A stretch of 64,000 bases of DNA from Deinococcus betulae. GTDB taxonomy: Bacteria; Deinococcota; Deinococci; Deinococcales; Deinococcaceae. Positions 51,650 through 60,536 of the stretch are shown here, in pieces (the stretch's first letter is position 1; each line of letters opens with the position of its first letter). Below the pieces are notes generated by a model. That model ran no database searches. It was given only the letters and a program-made list of their open reading frames with translations, and was not told the origin of the DNA. Made by a program: the position numbers and the translations under genes. The stretch covers positions 1 to 64,000 of the forward strand of contig NZ_JAIQXU010000022.1 in assembly GCF_020166395.1 (NCBI RefSeq). The letters are read 5' to 3'.

Positions 51650-54600
51650 ATGTCCAGACCCGAATACATTTACCTGCCTGGTTCCGTCAATATGCACGCG
51701 CCGCTGGCCCTCAAACAGGCCGACATGCGCGGCTTTTTTGTCAAGGGCGACCTGACGCGGCTTCAGGCCACCGTGGACGCGGGCCTGAACCGCGCTGCAC
51801 AGGGCTGCGCCACCTTCCGGGTGCTGTCGCCCTACGTCATGCTGACCTTTACGCGGGTGGGCCACGCCAATTCCACGCACCCCAGCGACGAGGCCAAGGG
51901 CTGGATTACCGAGACCGACATCATCACCTGGATTCCGGTAGGGCAACTGGACGCACGGGGCCGCTTGCAGCACCTGTATTTCTACCCGGCGCACATCTGG
52001 GTGGACGACACGATGGCCCTGATCAACGGCCGCGAACTGTACGGCTACCCCAAATACGACTGCCAGTACGAGATGCCCGCCGCAGGGCAGGCCGGCGACT
52101 TTCACCTGAGCGTCAAGGGCTTCGAGCCATTTGCCCCGGACACGCAGATTGCCTGGCACCCACTGCTGGATGTGACCCCAGATTCAGGGCTGCTCCACGG
52201 GCGCGGGCATCCGGTTGAGTCGTTGGCCGAACTGGTCACGGGCGCCTACGCCGAACTGCGTCACCTGCCTGACTTTCTGGTGCCGGACCTGGCCGGCTGG
52301 GAGGACTTGCTCTCGCTGCTGACCAACCCCCGCACCGACCAGCTGTTTCTCAAGCAGTTTCCAGATGGCGCCGGCGACAGGGCCGTGTATCAGGCCGTGG
52401 TGGCGGCGCCTGCCGTGGTGGAGAAGGTGCATGGGGGGCGCCTGGTGGGGGGCCGCGCCACCTGCACCCTGCACGAGGTCGCCAGTTTTCCGCTGGCGCA
52501 GACGCTGGGCTGGGCGCCCGGCGCGCAGGACGCCCACCTGCCCTTCGAGCTGCAATTTGACTTCACGGTGACAGAGGCGCAGGAGGTGGCCCCGCCGGCC
52601 CGCACGCCCCCAGAGAAGATCGTGATTCTGGGCGGCGGCGTGGGCGCCATCAGCGCGGCGTACCACCTGACCCAGGAGCCCGGCTGGCAGGAGAAATACG
52701 ACATCACCCTGTACCAGATGGGCTGGCGCCTGGGAGGCAAGGGGGCCAGCGGACGCAATGCCGCCGCTGGGCAGCGCATCGAGGAACACGGCCTGCACCT
52801 CTGGTTTGGCTTCTACGAGAACGCCTTTCGCATGATTCAGGGGGTCTACGGCGAGCTGAACCGGCCCCCCGCCGCGCCGCTGGCGACCTGGCAGGACGCC
52901 TTCAAGCCTCATGACTACATCGTCCTGAGTGAACATATCGGTGAGACCTGGCGCCCCTGGCCGCTGATGTTCCCGCACAAGGCCAGCACGCCCGGCGACG
53001 GGGATGCCCACCCGACCCTCTGGGAAGCCGCCGAGACCCTGCTGGGCCACGTCAAAGGCTGGCTGGCTGAGGTCTGCCACACCCACCTGCCTGCCCCGGT
53101 GCCGGTGCCCAAAACCGAGACTGGTGAGCATCCCGGCTGGCTGCGTCACCTGGCGAGCACCATCTGCGCGGACGTGGAATATCTGGCGACCAGCGCCCTG
53201 CACACGCTGGAAGGGGCCTGTCAGTGGCTCGCGGCGCTGCCCGCACACCTGCGCGAGGATGAGAACGGCGGCGGGCTGCTGGCCCGCACCCTGGAAGGCC
53301 TGCGCGAGTGGCTGAACCACATGCTCTGCGACCTGCTGGACCGCGACGACAAGCTGCGCCGCCTGTATATCTGCCTGGATCTGGGCGTGACCACCCTGCT
53401 GGGCCTCCTGCGCGACGGGGTGCTGACCGGCGGCTTTGACGTGATCAACGACATTGACCTGCGCGACTGGCTGCTCAAGCACGGGGCCAACGAGCGCTAC
53501 AGCGTGAACAGCGCGGTTATTCGTGGCTTTTACGATCTGATTTTTGCCTACGACGGCGGCGACTATGACCGCCCCAACGCCGAAGCCGGCACGCTGCTGC
53601 GCGCCATGATGAAAATTGGGCTGGCCTACAAGGGCAGCATCATGTACAAGATGCAGGCCGGGATGGGCGACACCATCTTCTCGCCGGCCTATCAGGTCCT
53701 GAAAGCCCGTGGGGTGAAGTTCCGGTTCTTCCATAAGGTCGAAGAACTGACGCCCGACGGGGGCGAGGTGGGCACCATCCGCCTGACCCAGCAGGCCACG
53801 CCGACCAGCGGGGCCGACCACTACGACCCCTTTGTGTACGTCAAGGGGCTGGCCTGCTGGCCCAGCACGCCGAACCTTGACCAGCTGCTGCCTGAGGAAG
53901 CCGAGCTGCTGCGCCAGAGCGGCGCGAACCTGGAAAGCCACTGGAGCGACTGGCCAGAGGTCTACGCCCAGGCGACGGGCCAGCCGCTGCCCGAGCTGAC
54001 CCTAAGGCGTGGCGTGGACTTTGACCGGGTTATTCTGGGCCTGTCGGTGGCCTCGGTGCCGCTGGTGGCCCCTGACCTGGTGGCGGGCAGCGAGGCGCTC
54101 AGGAACACGACCACCTTTGTCAAAAGCATTCCGACCCAGGCCTATCAGCTGTGGTTCAGAGACGACCTGGCACAGCTGGGCTGGACCGCGCAGCCTGATG
54201 GGCAGGAGCCGGTGCTCAGCGGCTTTACCGAGCCGTACGACACCTGGGCGCCGATGGACCAACTGCTGCGGCGTGAAGACTGGCCAGACACCCCAGGCGC
54301 GCCGCGCAACGTGTCGTATTTCTGCTCGGTCTTTCCTGATGAGGGTCTGCCGCCCAGCAGCGAGACCGCTTTCCCAGGCCGCTGCGCGGACCAGGCCAAA
54401 GCTGGGGCACTGCATCAGGTGACCCAGCAGCTGACGGCCCTGCTCCCCGCAGTTGGCCCGGCGGGCGAGTTCAACTGGGCCCTCCTGAGTGCCCCCGACG
54501 CGGCGCAGGGCGAGGCGCGATTTGACGCCCAGTATTGGCGTGCGAACGTGGATCCCTCTGAGCGCTATGTCATGAGCGTGGTGGGCAGCACGCAGCACCG

Positions 54601-54766
54601 CCTCAGGGCCGATGAATCGGGCTACCACAACCTCATCCTGACCGGCGACTGGCTGAAAACAGGGCTGAACGCGGGCTGTGTGGAGGCGGCGGTGATGGCC
54701 GGGATGCAGGCCGCTCAGGCGGTTACGGGCGTGAGGGCGCCCATTCCGGGCGAGCGCGACGCATAG
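51650..54766 (+). CDS. Acetoacetate decarboxylase-like / FAD-NAD(P) oxidoreductase fusion
   Basis: A 1038-residue two-part protein. Residues ~1-300 resemble acetoacetate decarboxylase: HLYFYPAHIWVDDTMALING, then GRELYGYPKYD, where Lys135 aligns with the Schiff-base lysine. Residues ~320-1030 are a flavin oxidoreductase of the amine-oxidase/carotenoid-desaturase type: dinucleotide motif ILGGGVGAISAAYHL (about 325-340), YQMGWRLGGKGASGRN, EEHGLHLWFGFYENAF, and a closing LILTGDWLKTGLNAGCVEAA. The frame is continuous with no repeat of a start site. AAGG precedes the ATG. No pathway partner is adjacent, so the substrate is unknown; membrane-linked lipid or isoprenoid chemistry is a guess. No signal peptide. 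Confidence 0.85.
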   Translation: MSRPEYIYLPGSVNMHAPLALKQADMRGFFVKGDLTRLQATVDAGLNRAAQGCATFRVLSPYVMLTFTRVGHANSTHPSDEAKGWITETDIITWIPVGQLDARGRLQHLYFYPAHIWVDDTMALINGRELYGYPKYDCQYEMPAAGQAGDFHLSVKGFEPFAPDTQIAWHPLLDVTPDSGLLHGRGHPVESLAELVTGAYAELRHLPDFLVPDLAGWEDLLSLLTNPRTDQLFLKQFPDGAGDRAVYQAVVAAPAVVEKVHGGRLVGGRATCTLHEVASFPLAQTLGWAPGAQDAHLPFELQFDFTVTEAQEVAPPARTPPEKIVILGGGVGAISAAYHLTQEPGWQEKYDITLYQMGWRLGGKGASGRNAAAGQRIEEHGLHLWFGFYENAFRMIQGVYGELNRPPAAPLATWQDAFKPHDYIVLSEHIGETWRPWPLMFPHKASTPGDGDAHPTLWEAAETLLGHVKGWLAEVCHTHLPAPVPVPKTETGEHPGWLRHLASTICADVEYLATSALHTLEGACQWLAALPAHLREDENGGGLLARTLEGLREWLNHMLCDLLDRDDKLRRLYICLDLGVTTLLGLLRDGVLTGGFDVINDIDLRDWLLKHGANERYSVNSAVIRGFYDLIFAYDGGDYDRPNAEAGTLLRAMMKIGLAYKGSIMYKMQAGMGDTIFSPAYQVLKARGVKFRFFHKVEELTPDGGEVGTIRLTQQATPTSGADHYDPFVYVKGLACWPSTPNLDQLLPEEAELLRQSGANLESHWSDWPEVYAQATGQPLPELTLRRGVDFDRVILGLSVASVPLVAPDLVAGSEALRNTTTFVKSIPTQAYQLWFRDDLAQLGWTAQPDGQEPVLSGFTEPYDTWAPMDQLLRREDWPDTPGAPRNVSYFCSVFPDEGLPPSSETAFPGRCADQAKAGALHQVTQQLTALLPAVGPAGEFNWALLSAPDAAQGEARFDAQYWRANVDPSERYVMSVVGSTQHRLRADESGYHNLILTGDWLKTGLNAGCVEAAVMAGMQAAQAVTGVRAPIPGERDA

Positions 54767-54780
54767 AGCAGGGGAAGGAT

Positions 54781-54815
54781 GCTGGGCAGGGGACTCCTCC
54801 CTGCTCAGCTTTTTT
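54781..54815 (+). terminator. Terminator of the fusion gene
   Basis: GCTGGGCAGGG-GACTC-CTCCCTGCTCAGC followed by TTTTTTG. It overlaps the last codons of the convergent lipocalin-like gene. Confidence 0.88.
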
Positions 54816-55263
54816 GTTCGTCGTGAACAGGGGAGAACAGGTGGCGGAGGTACGGCTGGGCTATGGGCAAGGTGGCCAGGACGGCCTCCACCTCGGTCTG
54901 TTGCGCCGCCGTCAGGCTCGGCGTGCGGGCGTACACATCCAGCCCGGCCGGCGTGAAGGGGGTGCGCGCAAACACGGTGATGGCCCAGCCATCTGCCGCG
55001 TGGGCCACCTGCCACCGGCTGGGCGTGAACCGGGTGAGAAGGCTGACCCCGCGCCATTCCCAGCCGCCCCCCGGCAGCGGCTGGTCCAGGCCGACAATCA
55101 GGCTCGGCTGCCCCCGCCGCGTAAAGCGCACCGTGTCCACCACGCGCCCGTCTGGCAGCGGCGCGTAGGTGACGCTCGGGTTTTGCCGCGTGTGCCACAG
55201 CGGCAGGCTGGTCTGCACGACAAACCAGGTGCCGCTGAGCACAGCAGGACTGCCGGGTGTCAC
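54805..55263 (-). CDS. Lipocalin-like small protein
   Basis: A 152-residue protein whose pattern suggests a lipocalin-type beta-barrel: GTWFVVQTSLPLWHTRQNP, VTYAPLPDGRVVDTVRFTRRG, WEWRGVSLLTRFTPSRWQV and a closing helix. No signal peptide is seen from this start. GTG at 55263 overlaps the upstream kinase stop as GTGA, a tight coupling; a GTG three codons earlier is the alternative. The ligand is unknown and the family assignment is by pattern only. Confidence 0.6.
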   Translation of the reverse strand: MTPGSPAVLSGTWFVVQTSLPLWHTRQNPSVTYAPLPDGRVVDTVRFTRRGQPSLIVGLDQPLPGGGWEWRGVSLLTRFTPSRWQVAHAADGWAITVFARTPFTPAGLDVYARTPSLTAAQQTEVEAVLATLPIAQPYLRHLFSPVHDEQKS

Positions 55264-55808
55264 TGCGGCCACTCCAGGGCCAGCAGGGCGTCCACGGTGT
55301 CGTCCAGCGTCAGGTGGCTGCTGTCCACCACGGCCCAGCCTGCTTCGGCATACAGTTCGGGCGGCATTTGCGGGTACAGGCCGTCAATGAGAGGTGCGAG
55401 GCGACTGGTGTCGTAGGTCTTGTTCGTGCGCGTTCGGTTGCGGTGGTGGGCGACCTCCAGGGTGGTCAACAGCCGCACCGGGCGTACATCCAGCCCAGCC
55501 CAGTGGGCGCTCATGGGGGCCAGGTCGGCGGGCCACAGCACGTCGTCGACCGCCACCGTGAACCCGGCCTCGGCGTACAGGCGGGCGTGATGGGCGGCGG
55601 CCGTGCGGGCCAGGGCAAACTGCCGTACCGCCTCGGGGGGGTGGTCTAGGCTGGGGTGGGCCAGGCCCGACACCACCAGTTCGCGCAGGTCATCAATAGG
55701 CAGGTGCAGGCCGAGCGGAAAGCGGGCCAGCAGCGCCCGCGACACGCTGGTCTTGCCCGCACCAGGGCTGCCGCTGAGCACCCAGATGGGGCCAGGAGAA
55801 GGGGTCAT
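55260..55808 (-). CDS. P-loop kinase (AAA/zeta-like)
   Basis: A 182-residue P-loop protein: WVLSGSPGAGKTSVSRALL (Walker A, residues 13-20), LPIDDLRELVVSGLAHPS, then a GFTVAVDDVLWPADLAPM Walker-B-like strand and a lid with HHRNRTRTNK. It resembles small-molecule kinases and zeta-toxin-type folds; no antitoxin gene is adjacent, so a toxin role is unlikely. TAGCAT (minus strand, 55821-55816) lies 7 nt before the ATG (leaderless). The lipocalin-like gene is translationally coupled downstream. Confidence 0.75.
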   Translation of the reverse strand: MTPSPGPIWVLSGSPGAGKTSVSRALLARFPLGLHLPIDDLRELVVSGLAHPSLDHPPEAVRQFALARTAAAHHARLYAEAGFTVAVDDVLWPADLAPMSAHWAGLDVRPVRLLTTLEVAHHRNRTRTNKTYDTSRLAPLIDGLYPQMPPELYAEAGWAVVDSSHLTLDDTVDALLALEWPQ

Positions 55809-55872
55809 GTCAGGAATGCTAGCGGGCAGAGGCCAGGTCGCGCGCTGCTTGCGTGCCATCGCTCTCTTGAGG

Positions 55873-56043
55873 CTAGCCGTACAGCTGGGTTGGGGACGGC
55901 ACAGGCCACATGATCAGTACAGTCTGGAGACCTGCGAAGACGGCCAGCACCTGCCCGGCGGGTTGCCGGAATCCTGTCGCGCTGGTCATCAGCCCCACGC
56001 TCAGGACACACAGCGTCAGTGAGACGAGCGGCCCCAGGGTCAT
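55873..56043 (-). CDS. Possible small two-helix membrane protein
   Basis: A 56-codon frame with two hydrophobic stretches (MTLGPLVSLTLCVLSVGL and AGQVLAVFAGLQTVLIMW). Its ATG overlaps, as ATGA, the stop of another frame (56040-56348) that reads toward it, which hints at a two-gene unit, but neither frame matches a known protein and no start signal is seen. Otherwise the region 55822-56376 shows nothing. Confidence 0.25.
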   Translation of the reverse strand: MTLGPLVSLTLCVLSVGLMTSATGFRQPAGQVLAVFAGLQTVLIMWPVPSPTQLYG

Positions 56044-56376
56044 GGCAGCGGCGTGCTGACCAGGCTGCTCAGCCCAGCCACAACCTCAGACAGCGAAGAT
56101 CGACCCTCAGTCGCCCAGCCCTGAAGGTCAGCAGCAAGCGGCTCTGGTTCAGTCCAGTTGAACCTGCTGCTGACCCAGCGCCAGTGGTACCAGCGTGTGC
56201 AGCAGGGTGGTGGCAGACCGCCGCGTGGCTGGCTCAAGCTGGAGAGCGTCCACATTGTCACGGGCAGCGCCAGCTCGCCTGCTGTTGCTTCACATGGACT
56301 CCAGAGTAGTGGAGTGAAGGGCCACCTCAACCGCTCTGGGGCGAACAATGTGAGTCAACAACAGAGGCTGCCGCTG

Positions 56377-57468
56377 TCAGATCAAAAACTGTCCATTCTC
56401 CTGCACGACCTCGCCGTCCAGGCTCAGGCGCCCGCCTGTGCGGAGGTCGGTAATCAGGTCCCAGTGAACGGCGCTGGCGTTGACGCCGCCGGTTTCGGGG
56501 TAGCTCTTGCCAATGGCCAGGTGAACGGTGCCACCGATTTTCTCGTCAAACAGGATGTTGCCGGTGGGCACCTGAATACCGCTGTTGGTGCCAATCCCCA
56601 GCTCGCCCAAGCGGCGGGCGCCGGGGTCTGTGTCGAGCGCGGCGTGCAGCACGGCGTCGCCTTCCTCGGCGCTGGCGTCCACGACCAGCCCGCCCCGGAA
56701 TTCCAGCCGCGCCCCCCGCACCACTTGGCCCTGATACTCGGCGGGCACCGTGAACGTCACCACGCCCTCGGCGCTGTCCTCAAGTGGGCCGGTAAAGACC
56801 TCACCGCTGGGCATGTTGCGCCGCCCATCGCTGTTGGCCCAGGTCCGGCCGCCCACACGCAGGGTCAGGTCGGTGCCGGGGGCTTCAAGCCTCACCACGT
56901 CGGCGCGGCTCAGGCGCTCAATGATCCGGGCCTGCATGGCGCGCACCTCGCCCCAGGCGGCCACCGGGTCGGGCCGGTCCAGAAACATGGCGCGCATCAC
57001 AAAATCACCAAACCCTTCGGGCGTCATGCCGGCCTGCGCGGCGGCGTGGGCGGTGGGGTAGAGGGTGAGGCTCCACTTCTTGCGGGCGCGGGCCGCGGCC
57101 ACGGGCGCGCGGGCGGCCATCAGACGGGCGCGTCGGGCCGCATCAACGGCGCGGCCTGGCATAGGGGTCAGCACGCGCAGGCTGCCGTCCAGCGCTTCCA
57201 CGTCTGCCAGGTCGGCGGCGTGGGCGGCGTCCAGCACGGCGTCCGACGCCAGCTCAGCAAAATCCTCGTCCTGGCCAGGGTAATCCACACGGGGCACCGG
57301 GCGCGCGCCGCGCGTCAGCAGGGCGCGGGTGACGGCGCGCAGCAGCGGCGTGGCCTCCTGGCCGCCGGCCACCAGGAGCCGCTCACCTTCTCCGGCCATC
57401 AGGCAGTAGTCCGCCAGCAGCGCCGCGTGAAGGTCCGGGTCATACGCCAGAAGGGAGGGTGTCTGCAC
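56377..57468 (-). CDS. M29-family aminopeptidase
   Basis: A 363-residue metallopeptidase of the AmpS/AmpT (thermophilic aminopeptidase) type. The dinuclear ligands are in order: Glu in SGEVFTGP, Glu in LGELGIGTN, His and Tyr in [15 protein letters not shown], and His-x-Asp in AVHWDLI. It removes N-terminal residues from peptides in the cytoplasm. GTG at 57468 follows TAGCCT (minus strand, 57481-57476) by 7 nt, so a leaderless start is well supported. No partner gene. Confidence 0.93.
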   Translation of the reverse strand: MQTPSLLAYDPDLHAALLADYCLMAGEGERLLVAGGQEATPLLRAVTRALLTRGARPVPRVDYPGQDEDFAELASDAVLDAAHAADLADVEALDGSLRVLTPMPGRAVDAARRARLMAARAPVAAARARKKWSLTLYPTAHAAAQAGMTPEGFGDFVMRAMFLDRPDPVAAWGEVRAMQARIIERLSRADVVRLEAPGTDLTLRVGGRTWANSDGRRNMPSGEVFTGPLEDSAEGVVTFTVPAEYQGQVVRGARLEFRGGLVVDASAEEGDAVLHAALDTDPGARRLGELGIGTNSGIQVPTGNILFDEKIGGTVHLAIGKSYPETGGVNASAVHWDLITDLRTGGRLSLDGEVVQENGQFLI

Positions 57469-57584
57469 GCCTGCGAGGCTATCACCGGGCTGGGTCAGGG
57501 CAGGGTGTGACGGGAGGCAGCAGGGGAGCAAACACGCCGGTTCCATTGCGGGGTGTGGAAGTGCCCGGCACAGTGTCCGTCTGA

Positions 57585-57718
57585 TAATGATTCCGTCTGT
57601 TCCGTTTTCAAATCGGGAGAGAACCGATTGGCCAACTCCACGCCCGGAACCCGCTTTGCTCCTTCCTCCCTCCGGTCGGATGTCATCGTTTTTGCAAACG
57701 ATTCAATCGGAGTCGCTC
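57585..57718 (-). repeat. MITE-like element copy 5 (134 bp, reverse orientation)
   Basis: Degraded ends (TAATGATTCCG and, complement, GAGCGACTCCG) lie between TGA (57582-57584) and TGA (57719-57721). The CACGCCCGGAACCCG block and the GCAAACGATTCAATCGG hairpin half match copies 1-3 in reverse. It directly abuts copy 6. Confidence 0.85.
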
Positions 57719-57721
57719 TGA

Positions 57722-57854
57722 TACGGATTCCATCTGTTCCGTTTTCAAATTGGGCAGGCGCCGATTTGAAAACACCACGCCCGTCAACCCACTTTTCCTG
57801 GTTCTCGCACGGCTTGAATCAGCCCGTTTGCGCAAACGAGTTGCCGGAAACCAC
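57722..57854 (-). repeat. MITE-like element copy 6 (about 133 bp, decayed)
   Basis: Starts TACGGATTCCATCTG immediately after the TGA that closes copy 5, so the two share one target triplet. Internal hairpin arms (TTTTCAAATTGG..CCGATTTGAAAA) persist. The far end is decayed and its limit is set only by the family length. Confidence 0.75.
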
Positions 57855-57885
57855 AGGGGGCTGAGCCCTTCCATCTGGGCATGGA

Positions 57886-57900
57886 GGGTCAGTCTGACCC
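57886..57900. promoter_or_regulatory. Perfect palindrome over the purU -35 region
   Basis: GGGTCAG-T-CTGACCC, a 7-bp inverted repeat with a single central base, ending 10 bp before the -10 TATCCT (57911-57916). Its position would let a bound dimer block polymerase. Confidence 0.5.
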
Positions 57901-57922
57901 AGGCGCAGGGTATCCTCGCCGG

Positions 57923-58825
57923 ATGACGGCTCCCGCCTCCGCCCCCTCCGCGCCCACCTCACTGGACCCCCAGAACACGGCTGTCCTGACCATCTCCTGC
58001 CCAGACCGGGGCGGCATTGTGGCGGCGGTGTCGCAGTTTCTGCACAACCACGGCGCCAATATCATCCACAGCGACCAGCACAGCACCGACCCTCAGGGCG
58101 GCATCTTCTTTATGCGGATGGAGTTTCACCTCTCGGGCCTGGACCTGGCGCGTGAACCGTTCGAGCGGGCCTTTGCCAGCGTGGTGGCCGCGCCGTTTGG
58201 CATGACCTGGCGCGTCAATTACACGGCGCAGCCCAAGCGGATGGCCGTGCTGGTCAGCCGGTACGACCACTGCTTCCTGGACCTGCTGTGGCGCAAACGC
58301 CGGGGCGAACTGCACGTCGAGATCCCGCTGATTATCAGCAACCACGAGGACCTGCGCCGCGACGCCGAGATGTTTGGCATTCCCTTTCATGTCGTGCCCG
58401 TGACCAAGGAGAACAAGGCTGAAGCCGAGGCCGAGCAGGTCCGCCTGATGCACGAGGCCGGGGCTGATTTTGCTGTGCTGGCCCGCTACATGCAGATTCT
58501 CTCGGGCGAGTTTCTGGGCCACTTTGGCCGGCCCGTCATCAACATTCACCATTCGTTTTTGCCGGCCTTCGTGGGGGCCAACCCCTACCGCGCGGCCTTT
58601 AACCGGGGCGTCAAGCTGATTGGCGCCACCAGCCATTACGTCACTGAGGAACTGGACGCCGGCCCCATCATTGCCCAGGACGTGATTCCCGTAACCCACC
58701 GCGAAACGCCCGATACCCTGATGCGGCTGGGCCGCGATGTGGAGCGGCAAGTCTTGGCCCGCGCGGTCAAGGCGCATGTTGATGACCGCGTGCTGGTGTA
58801 CGGCAACAAGACGGTGGTGTTCTGA
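57923..58825 (+). CDS. purU: Formyltetrahydrofolate deformylase
   Basis: A 300-residue enzyme hydrolysing 10-formyl-THF to formate and THF, balancing one-carbon pools and supplying formate for purine synthesis. N-terminal ACT domain (about 20-95: [20 protein letters not shown]), then a formyltransferase fold with the catalytic [10 protein letters not shown] and the Asp of [23 protein letters not shown] at 57911-57916 lies 6 nt before the ATG, so leaderless. A palindrome covers the -35 region. Confidence 0.96.
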   Translation: MTAPASAPSAPTSLDPQNTAVLTISCPDRGGIVAAVSQFLHNHGANIIHSDQHSTDPQGGIFFMRMEFHLSGLDLAREPFERAFASVVAAPFGMTWRVNYTAQPKRMAVLVSRYDHCFLDLLWRKRRGELHVEIPLIISNHEDLRRDAEMFGIPFHVVPVTKENKAEAEAEQVRLMHEAGADFAVLARYMQILSGEFLGHFGRPVINIHHSFLPAFVGANPYRAAFNRGVKLIGATSHYVTEELDAGPIIAQDVIPVTHRETPDTLMRLGRDVERQVLARAVKAHVDDRVLVYGNKTVVF

Positions 58826-58941
58826 CAGCTTGATTCAGGCGGACAGAGGAGCGCCCTCTGAAAGCGGGGAACTGGTTAGGCGATGACGCAGAGCAAGTCA
58901 CCGCTACAGCCAGCAGCTGACGTGAGATTGAGGGGACTCTC

Positions 58942-58970
58942 TTGAGCTGACCGTTCGGTCAAATTAGGCT
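58942..58970 (+). promoter_or_regulatory. Promoter with embedded TetR-type operator
   Basis: -35 TTGAGC (58942-58947), 17-bp spacer, -10 TAGGCT (58965-58970), 7 nt before the ATG. The spacer holds TGACCG-TT-CGGTCA (58948-58961), a perfect inverted repeat of the TetR/AcrR consensus kind. Repression by occlusion is the expected mechanism; no TetR gene is in the window. Confidence 0.75.
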
Positions 58971-58977
58971 AAGGGCC

Positions 58978-59421
58978 ATGGCCTTTCTTTACACTGCGCT
59001 GCTGACCATTCACAACCTCAACCGCTGGGTCGTTCTCCTGACTGGCGCATGGGCGCTGGTGGCCAGTCTGCGCGGGCGCTCGGCGGGGCGGCCCTTTGGC
59101 CCGGCGGACCGTCAGCCCGTCGTGGCTTTTATGGGCAGCCTGCACCTTCAGGTCGTGCTGGGGCTGATGCTGTTCGCCTTTCTGGGGATGCAGAATGTGC
59201 CTGTCTTTGCCGGGGCGCCGCGCGCCAGCTTTCAGTGGGAGCATCTGGGGCTGGGCTTACTGGCGGCCGTCTTCGCCACCCTGGCGAGTCGTCAGTCCCG
59301 CAAGGCCACCACCGATCCGGCCCGTTTTCAGGCAGCGGCCCTGTGGAGCGGCCTGGCGCTGCTGACGGTGCTGGTGGCTATTCCCTGGTGGCGCCCTCTG
59401 CTGCGGTTCTTCGGGGTGTAA
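58978..59421 (+). CDS. Small four-helix membrane protein
   Basis: A 147-residue protein with about four hydrophobic helices (residues 4-26, 50-70, 85-100 and 118-140) and conserved-looking polar residues His12, Asn13 and Asn15 near the first helix (LTIHNLNRWVVLLTGAW), His58 and His81. The pattern recalls small heme- or quinone-associated membrane proteins, but I cannot assign a family. The TetR-type operator in its leaderless promoter suggests induction by a small molecule. Confidence 0.7.
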   Translation: MAFLYTALLTIHNLNRWVVLLTGAWALVASLRGRSAGRPFGPADRQPVVAFMGSLHLQVVLGLMLFAFLGMQNVPVFAGAPRASFQWEHLGLGLLAAVFATLASRQSRKATTDPARFQAAALWSGLALLTVLVAIPWWRPLLRFFGV

Positions 59422-59546
59422 AGACAGCGGCTGTCGGTTGAGCCCATACGGCAGAGCGGGGTATCACCTCCAAGACCGGAACCGGCACAGCTCACCAATC
59501 CGATTGGCTTAAATCGTTGCCATAGCCCAGAGGGGCCAGCTCTATC

Positions 59547-60440
59547 TCAGGCCTGGCGTTTCTTCGCCTGTGCCACAATCTCCGGCAGGTGTTCGGGCAG
59601 GCGCTGCATGGGCAGGTCAAACACGGTGCGGGACGGCTCGTTGGGCGCCGTGTTGCCTTCTTTCAGCATGGCGTACTGGTCGCGTGTGATGGGTGGGTGG
59701 GGCAGCAGACCCATCAGGGGCACCGCCAGATTCATCAGGGGCAGGGGCACAGGCACAATCGGCTTGCGCTTGCCCAGCGCCCCTAATTCCAGTTCCAGCA
59801 GTTGCCGGAAGGTGTATTCGTCGGGGCCTGTCAGGCGAAAGGTTTCGCCCATCCCTGTCTCCGACTCGGCAGCGGTGGCGAAGGCGCGCGCCACGTCCTG
59901 CACACTGACGGGCCGGAAGGGAAATGAGCCGTCGCCAATCTGCGGCACGATGGGGGCCGTGCTGACCAGTTCGCGCAGCACTCGGCCAAAAAAGTCGTCG
60001 CCGACCCCAAAAATCAGGCTGGGCTGAAAGATCGTCCAGCGCATGCCGCTGGCCCGCACCAGGCCCTCGGCGCGGGCTTTAGAGCTGGAATACCCGCTGC
60101 CGCTGTCCCCGCGCGCGCCCAGGGCGCTCATGTGAACGTAACGGGCGTGCCGGGGCGTGGCGGCCAGCACATGCCGGGTGCCCTCGACATGCACCCCCTC
60201 AAAGGTCTGGTCCCTGGTTTCGGCAATGATGCCCACCAGATGCACCACGGCCTCCGGGTCGGCCTGGCCCACGGCGCGCTGCACGCTGCCGGGGTCCGTC
60301 ACGTCCAGCTTCAGGCCGTGGGCGCCGGCCACCGCCTCGCCCCGGCGGCTGCCGGCCCAGACGGTATGCCCGCGCGCGCGTAACTCGGCCACGACGGCCC
60401 GCCCCACAAAGCCGCTGGCCCCGGTCACCAGAATGTTCAT
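59547..60440 (-). CDS. NAD(P)-binding epimerase-like protein (NDUFA9-type SDR)
   Basis: A 297-residue atypical extended SDR. The Rossmann motif is [13 protein letters not shown] at the very start, followed by [43 protein letters not shown] (Y-x-x-x-K) and [14 protein letters not shown]. Relatives include complex I assembly-type and nucleoside-sugar epimerase proteins; substrate unknown. CACAAT (minus strand, 60453-60448), a variant -10, stands 7 nt before the ATG. It is divergent from the prenyltransferase. Confidence 0.85.
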   Translation of the reverse strand: MNILVTGASGFVGRAVVAELRARGHTVWAGSRRGEAVAGAHGLKLDVTDPGSVQRAVGQADPEAVVHLVGIIAETRDQTFEGVHVEGTRHVLAATPRHARYVHMSALGARGDSGSGYSSSKARAEGLVRASGMRWTIFQPSLIFGVGDDFFGRVLRELVSTAPIVPQIGDGSFPFRPVSVQDVARAFATAAESETGMGETFRLTGPDEYTFRQLLELELGALGKRKPIVPVPLPLMNLAVPLMGLLPHPPITRDQYAMLKEGNTAPNEPSRTVFDLPMQRLPEHLPEIVAQAKKRQA

Positions 60441-60536
60441 GCTCCGCATTGTGCGGGCCCAGGCCCCCGGCAGAACGTAGCCGCGCGCCCAGGTCGGGGC
60501 ATCTGCCGGGTGGGGGCGGCGCGTACACTGCGGGCC

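Noticed and set aside
52184..53941. 585-codon minus-strand frame opposite the fusion gene
   Set aside because: Shadow frame: the plus-strand protein has recognisable domains over the same bases.
55260..55808. Zeta-type toxin of a toxin-antitoxin pair
   Set aside because: No antitoxin-like gene upstream; the coupled partner looks like a lipocalin.
56040..56348. 102-codon minus-strand frame overlapping the possible two-helix protein
   Set aside because: TTG start without signals, Trp-rich unlikely composition; only the ATGA overlap speaks for it.
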